Below, piece after piece: positions 47,396-59,724 of a stretch of 64,000 nt of DNA. Source of the DNA: Sipunculus nudus (lineage: Eukaryota > Annelida > Sipuncula > Golfingiida > Sipunculidae). A model generated the notes under the pieces. It made no database searches and was not told where the DNA came from. It worked only from the letters and a program-made list of their open reading frames with translations. The stretch lies in the NCBI GenBank assembly GCA_026874595.1, contig CM049320.1, positions 4,467,464 through 4,531,463 on the forward strand. Direction: 5' to 3'. The position numbers and the translations under genes were made by a program. Positions within the stretch are counted from its first letter, which is position 1; each line of letters begins with the position of its first letter.

Positions 47396-49325
47396 CTAGA
47401 TATTTCTTGGCACCGCAGGTGCCATAGTATCCCCAGACAATTAATCCCCCCTCCTTTAAGAATAGGCCCCCCATCTTCAGCAACATTAATATCAGATCAC
47501 ACTCATAGAAAAGGTCACTCATGGAAAAGGTCATGACCCCCATTTCAATATACATCATCTCCTAACCCATGTCTATGTATATGCATAATATGAAAGAAAT
47601 CTGTCCATCAGTCTTTGACTTATAATACTCACAGTACTGTTAATTGGCAATGATGGGGTATTAAATGGCACGAAAACAAGTAAAAGAATAACAGGTGGCG
47701 CAACCAGTTTCTGGTACATGACAACACTATCCAAGATATTTGGTCAAGTTGATTTTTGGACTAATCAATGCATCCCTTATTGAGATATTAATGATTTTGT
47801 GTGATTTTCACCATATATGGCAATATTAAAGGTCAAGGCCACTCTCATAGGAAAGGTCATGACCCCCATTTCAATATACATCATCTCCTAACCCATGTCT
47901 ATGTATATGCATAATATGAAAGAAATCTGTCCATTAGTCTTTGACTTATAATACTCACAGTACTGTTAATTGGCAATGATGGGGTATTAAATGGCACTAA
48001 AACAAGTAAAAGAATAACAGGTGGCGCAACCAGTTTCTGGTACATGACAACACTATCCAAGATATTTGGTCAAGTTGATTTTTGGACTAATCAATGCATC
48101 CCTTATTGAGATATTAATGATTTTGTGTGATTTTCACCATATATGGCAATATTAAAGGTCAAGGCCACTCTCATAGGAAAGGTCATGACCCAAATTTAAA
48201 TAAACATCATCCCATAACCCATATCTATGTATATGCATAATATGAGAGAAATCTGTCCATTAGTTTTTGACTTATAATGCTCACAGTACTGTTAAGTGGC
48301 AATGATGGGGTATTAAACGGCACGAGAACAAGTAAAAGAATAACAGGTGGCGCCACCTGTTTCTGGTACATGACAATACTATTCAAGATCTTCGATCAAG
48401 TTGATTTTTGGACCAATCCATGCATCCCTTATTGAGATATTAATGATTTTGTGTGATTTTCACCATATATGGCAAAATTCAAAGTCAAGGCCAATCTAAT
48501 AGGAAAGGTAATGACCCCAATTTCAATATACATCATCCCCTAACCCATGTCTATGTATATATGCATAATATGAAAGAAATCTGTCCAATAGGTTTTGACT
48601 TATAATGCTCACAGTACTGTTAAGTGGCAATGATGGGGGTATTAAACGGCATGAAAACAAGTAAAAGAATAACAGGTGGCGCCACCTGTTTCCGGTACAT
48701 GACATTACTATCCAAGATCTTTGGTCAAGTTGACTTTTGGACCAATCCATGCATCCCTTATTGAGATATAAATGATTTTGTGTGATTTTAACCATATATG
48801 GCAATATTCAAGGTCAAGGCCACTCTCATAGGAAAGGTCATGACCCAAATTTAAATAAACATCATCCCATAACCCATGTCTATGTATATGTATAATATAA
48901 AAGAAATCTGTCCATTAGGTTTTGACTTATAATGCTCACAGTACTGTCAAGTAGCAATTTTTGGGGTATTAAACGGCATGAAAACAAGTAAAGAATAATA
49001 GGTGGTGCCACCAGTTCCTGGAACATGACAACCCTATCCATGATCTTCCATCAACTTGATTTTGGGATCAATCCATGCAAGATTTCTTGAGATATTTAAG
49101 AATTTGTGTGATTTTCCCCAAAATTGGATCTATTCAAGGTCAAGGACACTCTCCTAGTCAAGGTCATGACCTAATTTTAAATAGGCGTCGTCCTCTCACC
49201 CATATCTATACTTATACCAAGTTTGGTTAAGATCCGTGATATATTTTTTGAGTTATCACGCCAACAAGATTTATATGCGGCGGCGGCACGGGGGACCAGT
49301 ATGAAAACAGTACTTTGTCTGGGGA
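47396..49325 (-). mobile_element. Helitron-like element, family A (A3), inverted, apparently complete
   Basis: Read on the minus strand it starts TCCCCAGACAAAG after a host A (49326) and ends with hairpin TGGCACCTGCGGTGCCA, then AGAAATAT and CTAG (47396-47399) before a host T. Both ends share the inverted GTATCCCCAGACA. The interior is almost wholly about five 327-base tandem units, unlike A1 and A4, which have mostly 288-base units. It is 1.93 kb and non-coding. Confidence 0.83.
47529..49172. repeat. 327-base tandem units in A3
   Basis: The marker GGTCATGAC (or GGTAATGAC) recurs at 47529, 47854, 48181, 48507, 48836 and 49162, a spacing of 325-329. Each full unit has TATTGAGATAT, an 'ACAGGTGGCG(C/A)(C/A)ACC' site and AAGGTCAAGGCCAC. 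49161-49172 is AGGTCATGACCT, a perfect inverted repeat of the AGGTCA half-site. Confidence 0.9.
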
Positions 49326-49582
49326 TACAATCATGTGATAATGGATAAACTATGGGTAGGTTACTGCATGTAAAGATCACAAAAAATGGAACCCTTGCAA
49401 AACAAAGACAAATTTGAAATTAAGTAGAATCAGCAATGTGACTGAATATGAAGTCGACCACAGTGTTAAATAATAAGGATCCTGATTGGACAGTGGTGTC
49501 TGATCCTGATCACATTATCTGTCCATCTGTCCATCCTTTCATCAGTTATGCTTTATTTTGCTTGCAGTATCTCATGTAGATA

Positions 49583-49816
49583 TGTCAAGGCCCAGATCCT
49601 GATTGGGACAAATCAGCGATTGGTCCAGCCCAGATGCCGATCAAGATTTGGTCTTGATCCTAATTGGGATTTAGTCCAGCCTTAAACACGATAGGGATCT
49701 GGTCTGGACAAGGGCTGGAACAGATCCCAATCAGGGTTTAGGCCGGACCAAATCCCCATCGGGATCTAGTCTGGACCAATCGGTGATTGGTCCAGATTGT
49801 GATCCGGGCCTTGACA
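49583..49816. mobile_element. 234-base foldback MITE with GATA flanks
   Basis: The left arm begins TGTCAAGGCCCAGATC and includes ATCAGCGATTGGTCCAG. The right arm ends GATCCGGGCCTTGACA and includes CGGTGATTGGTCCAGA. These pair over most of the element, so it can fold into one long hairpin. GATA occurs directly outside both ends (49579-49582 and 49817-49820), a candidate 4-base target-site duplication. The interior repeats 'GATCCxxATxGGGAT' and 'GTCCAGxCC' motifs. No coding. Confidence 0.8.
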
Positions 49817-50455
49817 GATACATTTGATCTTTCTAAAGGTTATAGCTATATTGGTGCCTGGCTATGAGGCAAAATCAAACATGGCCACCAGAGCACAGTC
49901 AGTGATTTTCTACATCCAGTAGAGAGGATTGCACCACTAAAATTCAGACCTGTAGGGTATACAGTATGGCTGCCAGACAGCAACTTATAAATTAACATTT
50001 AGCACACATTACCAGTATCTCAAGAACCATTAGAGCAGTTGCTATGAAAATTATACTGAAGATTAAGCCCCATTAGATGAAAAATGTGAACATATAACCC
50101 AGCTGATATGAAGCCATTCACAGTATTTATCTGTCCATATATTTGCCTGTCTGTCTGTCTGCTCTTCTCATCTGTTTGTTTCTTTACCGGTGTCAAGTTA
50201 TTGGAAAAAAATAAAGTGTGTTTGGATTCTTTTTTGTCTGTTTCCCAATTTTCCTTTCACCGTATTTTTAAATTGTACCTGAATATGCTGGTGAAGCCAG
50301 AAGATGATACACTACAGGCCTGCCAAATCACTCTTTTTAAAGGAGTCATTCTTCTTTGGAGGATTTAATGATGCTAATTAGTCTTCTTTCACTTTTATCC
50401 ACTTTTATATTTCAAGAGTGGGTTGAACGATTATTCTGATGTTTTCACAATTTTT
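49817..50455. other. Intron sequence, nothing firm
   Basis: An 86-codon frame at 50108-50368 has GTCTGTCTGTC in it and no domain. No other feature. Confidence 0.4.
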
Positions 50456-50552
50456 AGCTCGGCTGACTATTCAACATTTGTCTACCCCTTCTTCCAAATC
50501 ATATTTTATGATCATAAATAACAGCTGAGCGCCGTGACCCATGGGCCCCTTG
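50456..50552 (+). mobile_element. 97-base miniature of family B (B5)
   Basis: After TTTTT it starts AGCTCGGCTGACTATTCAAC. It ends ACAGCTGAGCGCCG, then GACCCATGGGCCCC and TTG with TT following. These are the two ends of B2/B3 (asymmetric inverted repeat plus 3' palindrome) joined by only about 45 bases of AT-rich filler. It probably defines the minimal sequence needed at the ends. Confidence 0.72.
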
Positions 50553-51619
50553 TTCCTCACCTACATTAAAGGGCAAATGGAGTAAACATGATTTAACATA
50601 TGACCTTTGACTTGTTAATTTGCATAAGCCTAGGGGATCCATCTTGTTCATGAAGTACTAAGGAATACTTTGTTATGACCATATACATAATGTGATGTTG
50701 GGGCGCAGTATATCATTTGACCTTTAACTTTATAAATTGCACAACTGTTATAGGATGTTGGGATTGCAGGATAATGTCCCGGTGATGGTCTTCCTGTCAT
50801 TAGTGATGGTATAACTGTCCTATTTTTCTCACTGGATGTCATTTTGCTGTCAAAACTGACCTGAATGTATTTGATGTCACCTGATCCACTTTGCCTTGGT
50901 GCAACCTTACCCCCATGTTGACTTGGCTTTCATCCAGTGTACATAGACTATAACCCCACTGAAATTCATGGTATCTCCTTTGTAGAGCTACAGGTATTGA
51001 AAAATAAATAAACAGATAGTCAGACAGACAGACAGACAGACAGATAAGATAACCTGGCAGACATTAGATAACTAAGGTACACTGTATACCAAAATATTTG
51101 ATTCTAATTCTACCTTCAATGTCTGACCCCTTAGGTAATTTTTTCTCACTCCTGTCTGTCAACAAGATGGAATTTCAATGCTTTACTGGTATGTATAAAG
51201 GCCATATAGCAATACAAATAATAAATGCATTGAATTGAAGCTTGCTATTATTACTTAATATTCAAGTTGGCAATGAAATAATTGAATAAGTTAATTTATC
51301 AGGCATTTACTGTCCTTTTTGTACCTTTTTATATCTGGTTCATGCCTAATTAAGGACAGTAGATATATTAAGTAAACCCTTCTGTTCAACCATACATTAA
51401 ATTTAGTGTTGTAATGCAAAATAAGACTTATTAAATACTTGGTTTATATAAATGCAATTTTATGTTCATTTTAGTATTGTCCCTGGAAAAATTTTATCAT
51501 TGTTTACAAAAGTCAATTTGAGATTGAAGTCAAAAGGCAGTGATCAGTAATTGAACTGAAAATGTCCTAGAAAATCACAAGCTGAATTTATATCTTCAGT
51601 AATGAAGTTTGGAATTTTT
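50553..51619. other. Intron sequence with a CAGA microsatellite
   Basis: A (CAGA)n run lies at 51021-51044. No gene or other repeat recognised. Confidence 0.5.
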
Positions 51620-51674
51620 AGCTCAGCTGACTATAAGTCATCTGAGCTATAGTCGTGGTCCATTGTCCGTCGTC

Positions 51675-51706
<32 letters not shown>

Positions 51707-54700
51707 CGTCCGTAAGACTGGCACGTTTTGACACCGTTGGACCTACGAATCTGAAATTCGGCATACAGTTAGATGTCCCCAAAATCTCCTACCATGCCGA
51801 AAATTGGGTCAATAGGACTTCGTTCCTTCGAGATATTAAGGAAAAACCTCAATTTTTTTTTAGAAATCTATTTTCACACTTCAGGACTGCCTAATATCAA
51901 AACCACTCATCTGGTTTTCTTCATATTTACCATAAATATTCCTCGATATAGTTCCTATGGACATGCCAGATATTAAGTCAGTATTATATAATTTAAAAAA
52001 GTTATGGGCCCAAACATAATGGACTTTGTAAAAAAATCAGAAAGATATTTGGTCACTAAAGACCAAAAGTGTTAAAGGTAGGGATTTTTTTCCAGTAATA
52101 CAACTTTAATTAATCAAAATTTAATTGTATACCAAAAATTAGATCAAAATCTGTTAATTTTTTTTAAATATTGGCTAAAATATAAAATTGGTACCTTAAA
52201 TTTTGCCCAACTTTGGCCACGGCATGTTTTTTTCCTGTAAGGACTGTGGATTTAATTTTCACAGCATGTATACATAAGGATTTAATCTGTTAAAATCTGA
52301 AATTTGAAAATAAAAGCTGCAAAATTAGGCTAGTCATTGAATTTTTTTGGAGGCTCTTGTTGTATTCCCTTACATTGTCAAGCAGTCCACTTTGATGACT
52401 GTAGGTCATCCAGTGCACATCTCTATGCTCCCCAGGCTGTTGGCATAATTTTAGATGTCCCCAAAATCTCCTACCATACCAAAAATTGGGTCATTAGGAC
52501 TTCTTTCCTTCGAGATATTAAGGAAAAAAACTCTGTTTTCCATAAAAAAAGCCATTGTTACACTCAAGGCTGCCTAATATAAACCACTGATCTGTTTTTG
52601 ATCGTATTTAGTATTCACATTCTTTCATACATTTTCTATGAACATACCAAAAATTAGGTCAGTATTGGGTATTATTTTGATGTTATGGGCCAAAACATAT
52701 TGCAATTTTTAAAAAAAATCAGGAAATATATTTACTCACCTAACATGAGAATAGCTGAACCTAGAGACTTGTTTTCCAGGAATATAACTTTATTTAATCA
52801 AGATTCAATTAATTACCCAAAATTAGATCTGAATTTTGCAAATTTTTCAAGTTATTAGCATAAATAAAAAATCAATACCCTAAATTTTGTCCAACTTTGG
52901 CACTGTTGATTTAATTTTCACAGCATATATACATAAGGATTTAAACTTTAAAATCTGAAATTTCAAAGAAATTGATTGGAAAGAATAGCTTTTATTCATG
53001 TTTTCATACACCATGTCAAGTGTTGTTTACATCTAGCCCACCTAGTAGTACAGCCTTCACTTGCATTATGTAACCCACCCCAGGCAGCTTGCCTTGGGTC
53101 AGCTTGGCCACTACCAGCAGGCTTCCCCTCTGCCCTGCACACCCCCCCCCCCCCCAGATGGTGCATAAACTAGATGAATGTTATTATTTTCTGTATTTGA
53201 TTCATTCTTATTCTAGGCTATGCTACATTTTAGATTTTGTATTGTACCACCAGGGATAGTGTACATTTAATTGTGTCCACAAAGTGGTGTATTGCTATGA
53301 AAGTGTGGATGTTCATGAGATAAGTAATTCCTTACTTCAGAAGAGTAAAAACTTCACCAGGTGTGAAATTGACTATTAATTCCAGTAATAAATTAAAACT
53401 GGGATAGTAATTAGCACAATGATATTGTTTGTCCCTCATTCAACCAACAGTGTGTATACTTTATTTGAAAAGATGTTTTATTTTATCAAATTTACTTAAT
53501 CTTTTATTTTATTTTGGTGAATAAAATTAAGCATGTACTGAAAACTCCAATGTGCAAAACTTTTTAATAGTGATTCAAGGAATATTCTTGTAGATGCCAT
53601 GTTGTGGCATTATTTTCTTTTAAATTCAGTTTAAACATTTATGATTTAAAAATAATAAAATATATGTGTATGCATAATATGACCCAATATGAGATACACT
53701 CTGGATATATGATGATTGCAACTTTTGCAACAATTCTAATATTTTAACTTATAGTTTCAGTTTTTTACTCTGTATATATAATGATTGCAACTTTTGCAAC
53801 AATTCTAATATTTTAACATATATTTTCAGGTTCTTTTATTAAAAATTTATAAAACCTGTAAATAAAAAAATGATTCAGATAAAAACTTCTTAATGGAAAA
53901 AGTGGATATGCTTAAAAAAAATAGGATTATATATAAACTTAAATGCATTATTCCCTTGAAAGTGAAATAAAGGTATTAGTCCATTCTGTCCACTTGCCTG
54001 TCCATCTGTAAATTTTCATATGCATCACAGTATCTCAAAACTTTTACTGTTTTTCTTCATGACAGTCTTGTCAGATATTAGTTTGCAATCATATATTTAG
54101 AACTTTACTATAACCAAGTAGGAGGGCCCCTTTCCTCTTAGCTTTTCATATTCTTATATAAATGAAAAGCATTACAATAGAATATTTCTACATCCACCTT
54201 CGTGCTTCCCTCACTTTTCCCTTCTCCGAACCCCATCCCTAAGTCAGCCTCAGTAAGCAAGAACAAGATGAATCAGATATATTCATACTTTAATATTTTG
54301 TATAACTATTCGTCCATAGGTACCTATGTACATGCCAGAAGTTATGTCAATATTGTGTAATATGTAGACATAGTGGGCATCACAATAATGTACCTTGTCA
54401 AGACTAAAGAGATGTTGTGTCATACAGTCACAAATTCATAAATCACTTCATCAGCATAGTTAATCATAACATCATATCTGTCAAATTGAAAGCTTGCAGA
54501 CTACCATACACTTTAGATCCTTCAACAAATAGCCTTATCATCATTCTACTACTGCTTATTACTGCTGTCATTGCATTCATATTTGCTCAAATATATCACA
54601 ATTTTCAACCCCTCCTAAATAAATAAAAAATAAACCACTGTATTTGACTCTATTAATCCATCAGTCAGGTAATTTCATTTATCATTTACTCACATATTAC

Positions 54701-54833
54701 ATTACATTCCTTTATAATAGCCCAACATGTCCATGATATTCATAAGCTTTATTGACTCGATATAGTATCACAGTGGAGAAACATTTATAGTCCAATCACG
54801 ATCAGCTGAGCGCCGTGACCCATGGGTCCCTTG
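51620..54833 (+). mobile_element. Helentron-like element, family B (B3)
   Basis: It starts AGCTCAGCTGACTATAAGTC after TTTTT, then a GTCCGTC microsatellite. It ends ATCAGCTGAGCGCCG, GACCCATGGGTC and CCTTG before TTTT. It is nearly colinear with B2, but about 640 extra bases lie around 53650-54290, so one copy has an insertion or the other a deletion. The last 530 bases (54300-54833) are almost identical to 31320-31861. Non-coding. Confidence 0.75.
53711..53829. repeat. Two ~70-base tandem copies inside B3
   Basis: ATGATTGCAACTTTTGCAAC followed by AATTCTAATATTTTAAC occurs at about 53712 and 53781. The pair lies in the part of B3 that is absent from B2. Confidence 0.88.
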
Positions 54834-55820
54834 TTTTTTCTGATGGGCTCATGTCACCTGGGTTTATGGAAATCATTTGACCAGTAATTTCATAAATCTG
54901 GTGCTTACAAACAAACAGACTGAATAGTAAAAACATAACCATCTGGGCAGATGTAACAAACACAGATGAAAACATTACCTCCTTTGAAAATGTAATTTAA
55001 ACCGACATCATGGGTGTTAATTATGTGAGAAGTGATGTCCTGTTCAGGGAGTCTACCCTCTGGTGCATCTACAGGCACTCCAGTCAAGTGCATTCTTACT
55101 GAGGACACCTTGTCCTACATTAATAACAGGATGTGATCCACAGTATATCAAACACCTGTTGGTTTGTTGCCTCTATAAGATATTCCTGTCTTTTTGTTCA
55201 GTTCACTAACTTGGATGTTGGTGGTGCATTTGTTAAAGTGGCCTATTCTGTTATCTTGTTGTCTGTTTAACTAAAGATAATCCATTGAAACATAAATAAA
55301 AAGAAATTACAGAAAAAAAAATTATCCCACTGCACACAGGTTGTTTGTTCTGTTTATATAAAGATGTTTATAATTTGTTGTTTGGGGGGGGGGGGGCAGG
55401 AAATGATCCAAATACATTCAACAAGGATATCTTGTGACAAGATGAACCAGTATTTTTCAACTTCTACATATGTGCATCACAGGGGACAATGGCGTTATGC
55501 CCCACATTGTTTCCTAGAAAGGTGGCACTCACTTAACATTCATCCTGGTCGAGAACATTGATCATTGCATGTACGATATATAATCTAGGGCAGCAGTATC
55601 ACCATGCATGCACAGGGGTGCATTTCAAGCCACATTTCTGTCGAAGAAATATCCCGTGAACAATATTTGGTGAACGTCTAAGATTTCAGGTCACCATTTT
55701 GAGATGTTCTCATTGCGAATTATTTTCCATGCAGGGATTGTGTCCCCATGTGTGTTCCTTTTTTTCCATTATAATATTGTAATTTTGTAATCTGTAAGGA
55801 TCTATGTCCTCTCATTGCAG
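54834..55820. other. Intron sequence before exon 5
   Basis: No exon other than exon 5. There is a poly-G run at 55383-55397. The last 20 bases form the exon 5 polypyrimidine tract and acceptor. Confidence 0.5.
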
Positions 55821-55967
55821 CTCAAGATGCTGTTGACCCCTCCCTTCATCAGCACGAGATGTACATCATCTTGGTCGTCAACATTGGGTTGATTGGAATC
55901 GCGGTTACCATCGGAGTGTTATGTTGTCGTACAGGTGGCGTCAGGGGCCCGTACCTCTCCCTTCCAG
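55821..55967 (+). CDS. Exon 5: juxtamembrane segment and transmembrane helix
   Basis: A 147-base exon lies between a CATTGCAG acceptor and a CCAG|GTCAGT donor. It completes an Ala codon and continues QDAVDPSLHQHE, then a 23-residue hydrophobic stretch (MYIILVVNIG...GVLCC, 55859-55927), then RTGGVRGPYLSLP. The helix is followed by Arg residues, fitting a type I orientation with the C-terminus in the cytosol. The two cysteines at the inner face are candidate palmitoylation sites, by inference. The cytoplasmic tail continues in an exon not found in 55968-64000. The exon is separated from exon 4 by 21.9 kb that includes the giant minisatellite. Confidence 0.78.
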
Positions 55968-58014
55968 GTCAGTGTACACACACACACACACAAACACACA
56001 CTCTGGACAAGAGCTCACAGAGACTGCAGTTCACATTGTTTCACCATTAAATAATTTGCATTATTTATTATCTTAACATTTTGTGCCCATATGTATAGTA
56101 ATAATTAAGTGATACAGGTCATAATTACTAATTCTGTAATTATTGCTCAAGGAAATTTTACTGTATTTTTTTTATATCTAAGACAATAACTTTATCACTT
56201 AACTTGCTCAGCTCTAGTTTTGTTATAAATTGTATATTATGATATTTCGTAAATCATATATACTTGTGTGTGTGTATATATATATAATGCAGTTTTGTGT
56301 ACATATATGAAATTATTCATAAAGTCAGATACTGATATCACCTGAACAGACCTTGAGCTCACCTCTGAGGAGGGGGGAGGGAGGTTATATAGGTAGCCTT
56401 GAAATTTGAGACAACCCAGACAATCCACCAGTCCTCCTCAGCTTGGTGTGCTCAGCTGTGTTCTGGCTACACCCTGGTCATGTTATTATAACGTGGTCTC
56501 CTGCTGTTCAACATGGTTCATGCTCAGTCACCTGTATGTGTTCTGAGGTAACTGAGCTTGTCTATTTAAGAATGACAGATCAGGACTTATTAACCTAGTT
56601 GTGCATATTCCTATTATGGGGTTGGGGGGGGGGGGGGGGTGGTCATAGCAGCAGCCTGCCATCCTAACATCAAATTTTAGTTAACTGATGAGGTTGGGGT
56701 GGCAGCACAATCTATTTCGTTTGCATCATTTCTAGTACATGCAGATGTGCACACCATTTCTAACAGTACTTTTTCATGTTCATCTGCTTGTGGAACTGTC
56801 ATTTTTCAGAAGAAAGACATAAAGTGACATTATTCTGTTGGGAAAAATGAAATATATTACATTCAAGGTTGCCTTACATATAGTCATGCAGCAGTTTTTA
56901 ATAATGATGCTGGTTTTACTTGGAAGGTTTGTCTCTGCCTCTGTCATGATGGTCAGACAGCTTTGTGTGAGGTGACTAATGTAATTAATTTTGTGTAACA
57001 ACATTTTTTCTGCATTATTTATCAAATATAACACAACAATATAAGCCTCTGATGTCAAATAATACCACACATGAAATATTTTGATCTGACTTTTAGAAAG
57101 GGGGTTCTATTATGACTTGCATCATGACTCACAGGCCCCTATCAATTATTTTAGAAGGCCTGAGTGTCATGTTATCATGGCTAGAGGGGTCAGTGTATAT
57201 ATGGAGCTTTTAGCATTGTCTCCTGATGTACATGGTGAATGCTCAGTCACATGTTTGCCGCCTGGGTTAACTTAGCTTATCATATATGAACTTGTTAACC
57301 TAGCGCTGTGTAATCCTGGGGTAGGGTTGGGGGGGTTAGTGCATGTGGATGAGTACATAAATGAACAGACAAAAAACTCCAGCAATCTGGAGCCTGCATC
57401 AGCTCCTTAACCAATGACAAAAGTTCAGAAAAATTAGTTCATGGGTGTTTTGCTGCCAAATGTTGAAAAGAGAAAAAATAGCGCAGTCTTTGCAAGTATT
57501 TGTAGATGCAACACCAAGCCAACCACAAATGTATCCAAGGTTAGCTTTAGAACCATGAAAACAGTGCAATCTTTGCTTTCTTTATCAGCCAAGGAGCAGT
57601 ATTTAGTACCTATAAATCTGGCAACTGCTCTTAACTGTGATTGGGATAAGTAACCAATCAGGTGGGAATTTTTTTTTATAAAATTAGGGGGGGGGGGCAC
57701 CTGTTTAATAATGATTTAAAATAATATTCTTTAATATTGAGTATCAAATGGGTTATTAATTTTTGCAAATTGTAGAACCCAGAGAACTGGAGAAACCCCT
57801 CTGATATTTCAAGGATTATGTTGTTAACATTATATGTTAGAGCAAAACACTCTACACTGAAAGTTGTCTGAAAGACCACCTGTCTAATAGACCACCTATC
57901 TATTACAACCACTCCTGAGTGAACCCAAAGCACTCATATTGGTTATACCTGACCTATCTGATGAGACCACCTGTGAATGAAGACCACTTTTGGTCAGTCC
58001 CATTGGTGGTTTTT
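55968..58014. other. Sequence downstream of exon 5; cytoplasmic-tail exon not found
   Basis: A CA microsatellite follows the exon 5 donor (55977-56001), then a GT/TA run (56263-56286) and a poly-G run (56624-56638). 57441-57653 is open for 70 codons on the plus strand and overlaps an 88-codon minus-strand frame (57434-57700); neither is recognisable. No phase-1 acceptor leading to an obvious tail exon was seen. Confidence 0.4.
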
Positions 58015-59567
58015 AGCTCAGCTGACTATAAGTCATCTGAGCTATAGTCGTGGTCCTTTGTCCGTCGTCCGTCCGGCCGGCTGGCCGGACGATAACAGGG
58101 CACGTTTTAAAACCGTTGGACCTACGAATCCAAAATTCTGCATTCCAATAGATGTCCCCAAAATCTCCTACCATACCGAAAATTGGGTCATTAGGACTTC
58201 GTTCCTTCGAGGTATTAAGGAAAAACCTCCGTTTTCCATAAAAAAGCCATTGTTACACTTCAAAGCTGGCTTATATCAAAACCACTGATCTGTTTTTGAT
58301 CATATTTAGTACTCATATTTTTCCATACATTTTCTGTGCACATACCAAAAATTAGGTTAGTATTGGTTATTTTTTCGAAGTTATGGGCCCAAATATAATG
58401 CAGTTTCTTAAAAAGCAGGAAATATATTTGCTCACTTAACATGAGAATTGCTGAAGCTGGAGACTTTTTTTCAGGAATATAACTTTATTTAATCAAGATT
58501 CAATTGTTTACCCAAAATTAGATCTGAATTTTGCAAATGTTTCAAGTTATTAGCATAAATAAAAAATCAATACCTTAAATTTTGTCCAACTTTGGCAATG
58601 GCACATTTTTTCCCTGTAAGCACTGTTGATTTAATTTTCACAGCATATATACATAAGGATTTAATCTTTTAAAATCTGAAATTTCAAAGGAATAGTTTGA
58701 AAAAAGTAGCTTTTTTCAAGTTTTCATACACCGTGTCAAGTGTTGTTTACATCTGGCCCACCTAGTAATACAGTCCTCACTTGCATTATGTTACCTGCCC
58801 CAGGCAGCTTGCCTTGGCTTAGCTTGACCACTACCAGCAGGCTTCCCCTCTGCCCTGCACCCCCCCAGCTGGTGCATAAACTAGATGAATGTTATAATTT
58901 TCTGTATTTTATTTTATTTTTGGCTATGCTACATTTTAGATTTTGTATTGTACCACCAGGGTTACAATGATTAAAGTGCACATTTAATTGTGTCCACAAA
59001 GTGATGTATTGCTATGAAAGTGTGGATGTTCATCAGAGTGCTCATTAAAGATTTTAATTTGTTTTACTTATAACTCATGGTTGTATCAGTTGCTACATGA
59101 TACTGGCTAAATAATCAAAATTTATATTGCTGATCCTTTATTTTAGTTCATAAAATTAAACATTCCCAACTCCAGTTTGCTCCTGGTATAATATATTGGG
59201 TGTTTTGATCCTTGGATTAATTTTAACACATGTATTAGTTTCATAGTTGAGAATACTTTTCTTTTTTCCTGATACCATTTAAAAAAATATAAATATTTAA
59301 ATTTTTCCTGTTAGTGCTGTGGATTTAATTTTCACAGCATGTACACATTAGCATTTCATCTGTTAAAATCTGAAATTTGAAACTAATTGATCAAAAACTG
59401 TAGATTTTATTCAAGTTTCCAGGTACCAAGTCTTCATTGTTTACATCAGGTCAGTATAAATGCAGTGTGTACTGGGCAGTTACATAACACCTTCAGGTCT
59501 GACCTACTGCCACTGTGAGTGTCTGGGTCAGGCTGGGTGAGGCAGTAATTTCCAGAGAGCCTCTCTT

Positions 59568-59606
<39 letters not shown>

Positions 59607-59632
59607 GGCAGTCCAGCTCTCTCTCTCTCTTA

Positions 59633-59664
<32 letters not shown>

Positions 59665-59691
59665 CTTTTTCTCTTTCTCTCTCCATCTTTC

Positions 59692-59724
<33 letters not shown>

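Larger units (their letters stand above)
17542..55967 (+). other. Partial gene: MRH-domain type I membrane receptor (5 internal exons)
   Basis: Five exons join in one frame with these phases: exon 1 ends phase 0, exon 2 enters 0 and ends 2, exon 3 enters 2 and ends 0, exon 4 enters 0 and ends 1, exon 5 enters 1 and ends 1. Acceptors are TTTCAG, TTTCAG, TTTCAG, TTGTAG and TTGCAG. Donors are GTAAGT, GTCAGT, GTGAGT, GTGAGA and GTCAGT. The order FTAEHNGWQFYLSVC, then CYHANIC, then LQFHGQ, then TEVFLKC, then FELWHPCAC follows the MRH signature of CI-M6P/IGF2 receptor repeats (FTA...Y.S.C; ..VC; L.Y..G; VI.F.C; F.W.T..AC). A stalk and one membrane helix follow. The family binds mannose-6-phosphate or other N-glycans in Golgi, endosome or ER. 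IGF2R-like is the best guess; another single-pass MRH protein is possible. Introns are 10.9, 3.5, 1.3 and 21.9 kb and full of mobile elements. First and last exons are missing, so no start or stop is assigned. Confidence 0.75.

Noticed and set aside
51655-52582. Frames such as RDIKEK... in family B as transposase fragments
   Set aside because: They repeat in every family B copy, are short and frame-broken, and lack Rep, helicase or DDE motifs.
57434-57700. Overlapping plus- and minus-strand frames of 70-88 codons as a gene
   Set aside because: Composition is somewhat protein-like, but neither strand shows a domain, splice sites or family similarity that I can name.
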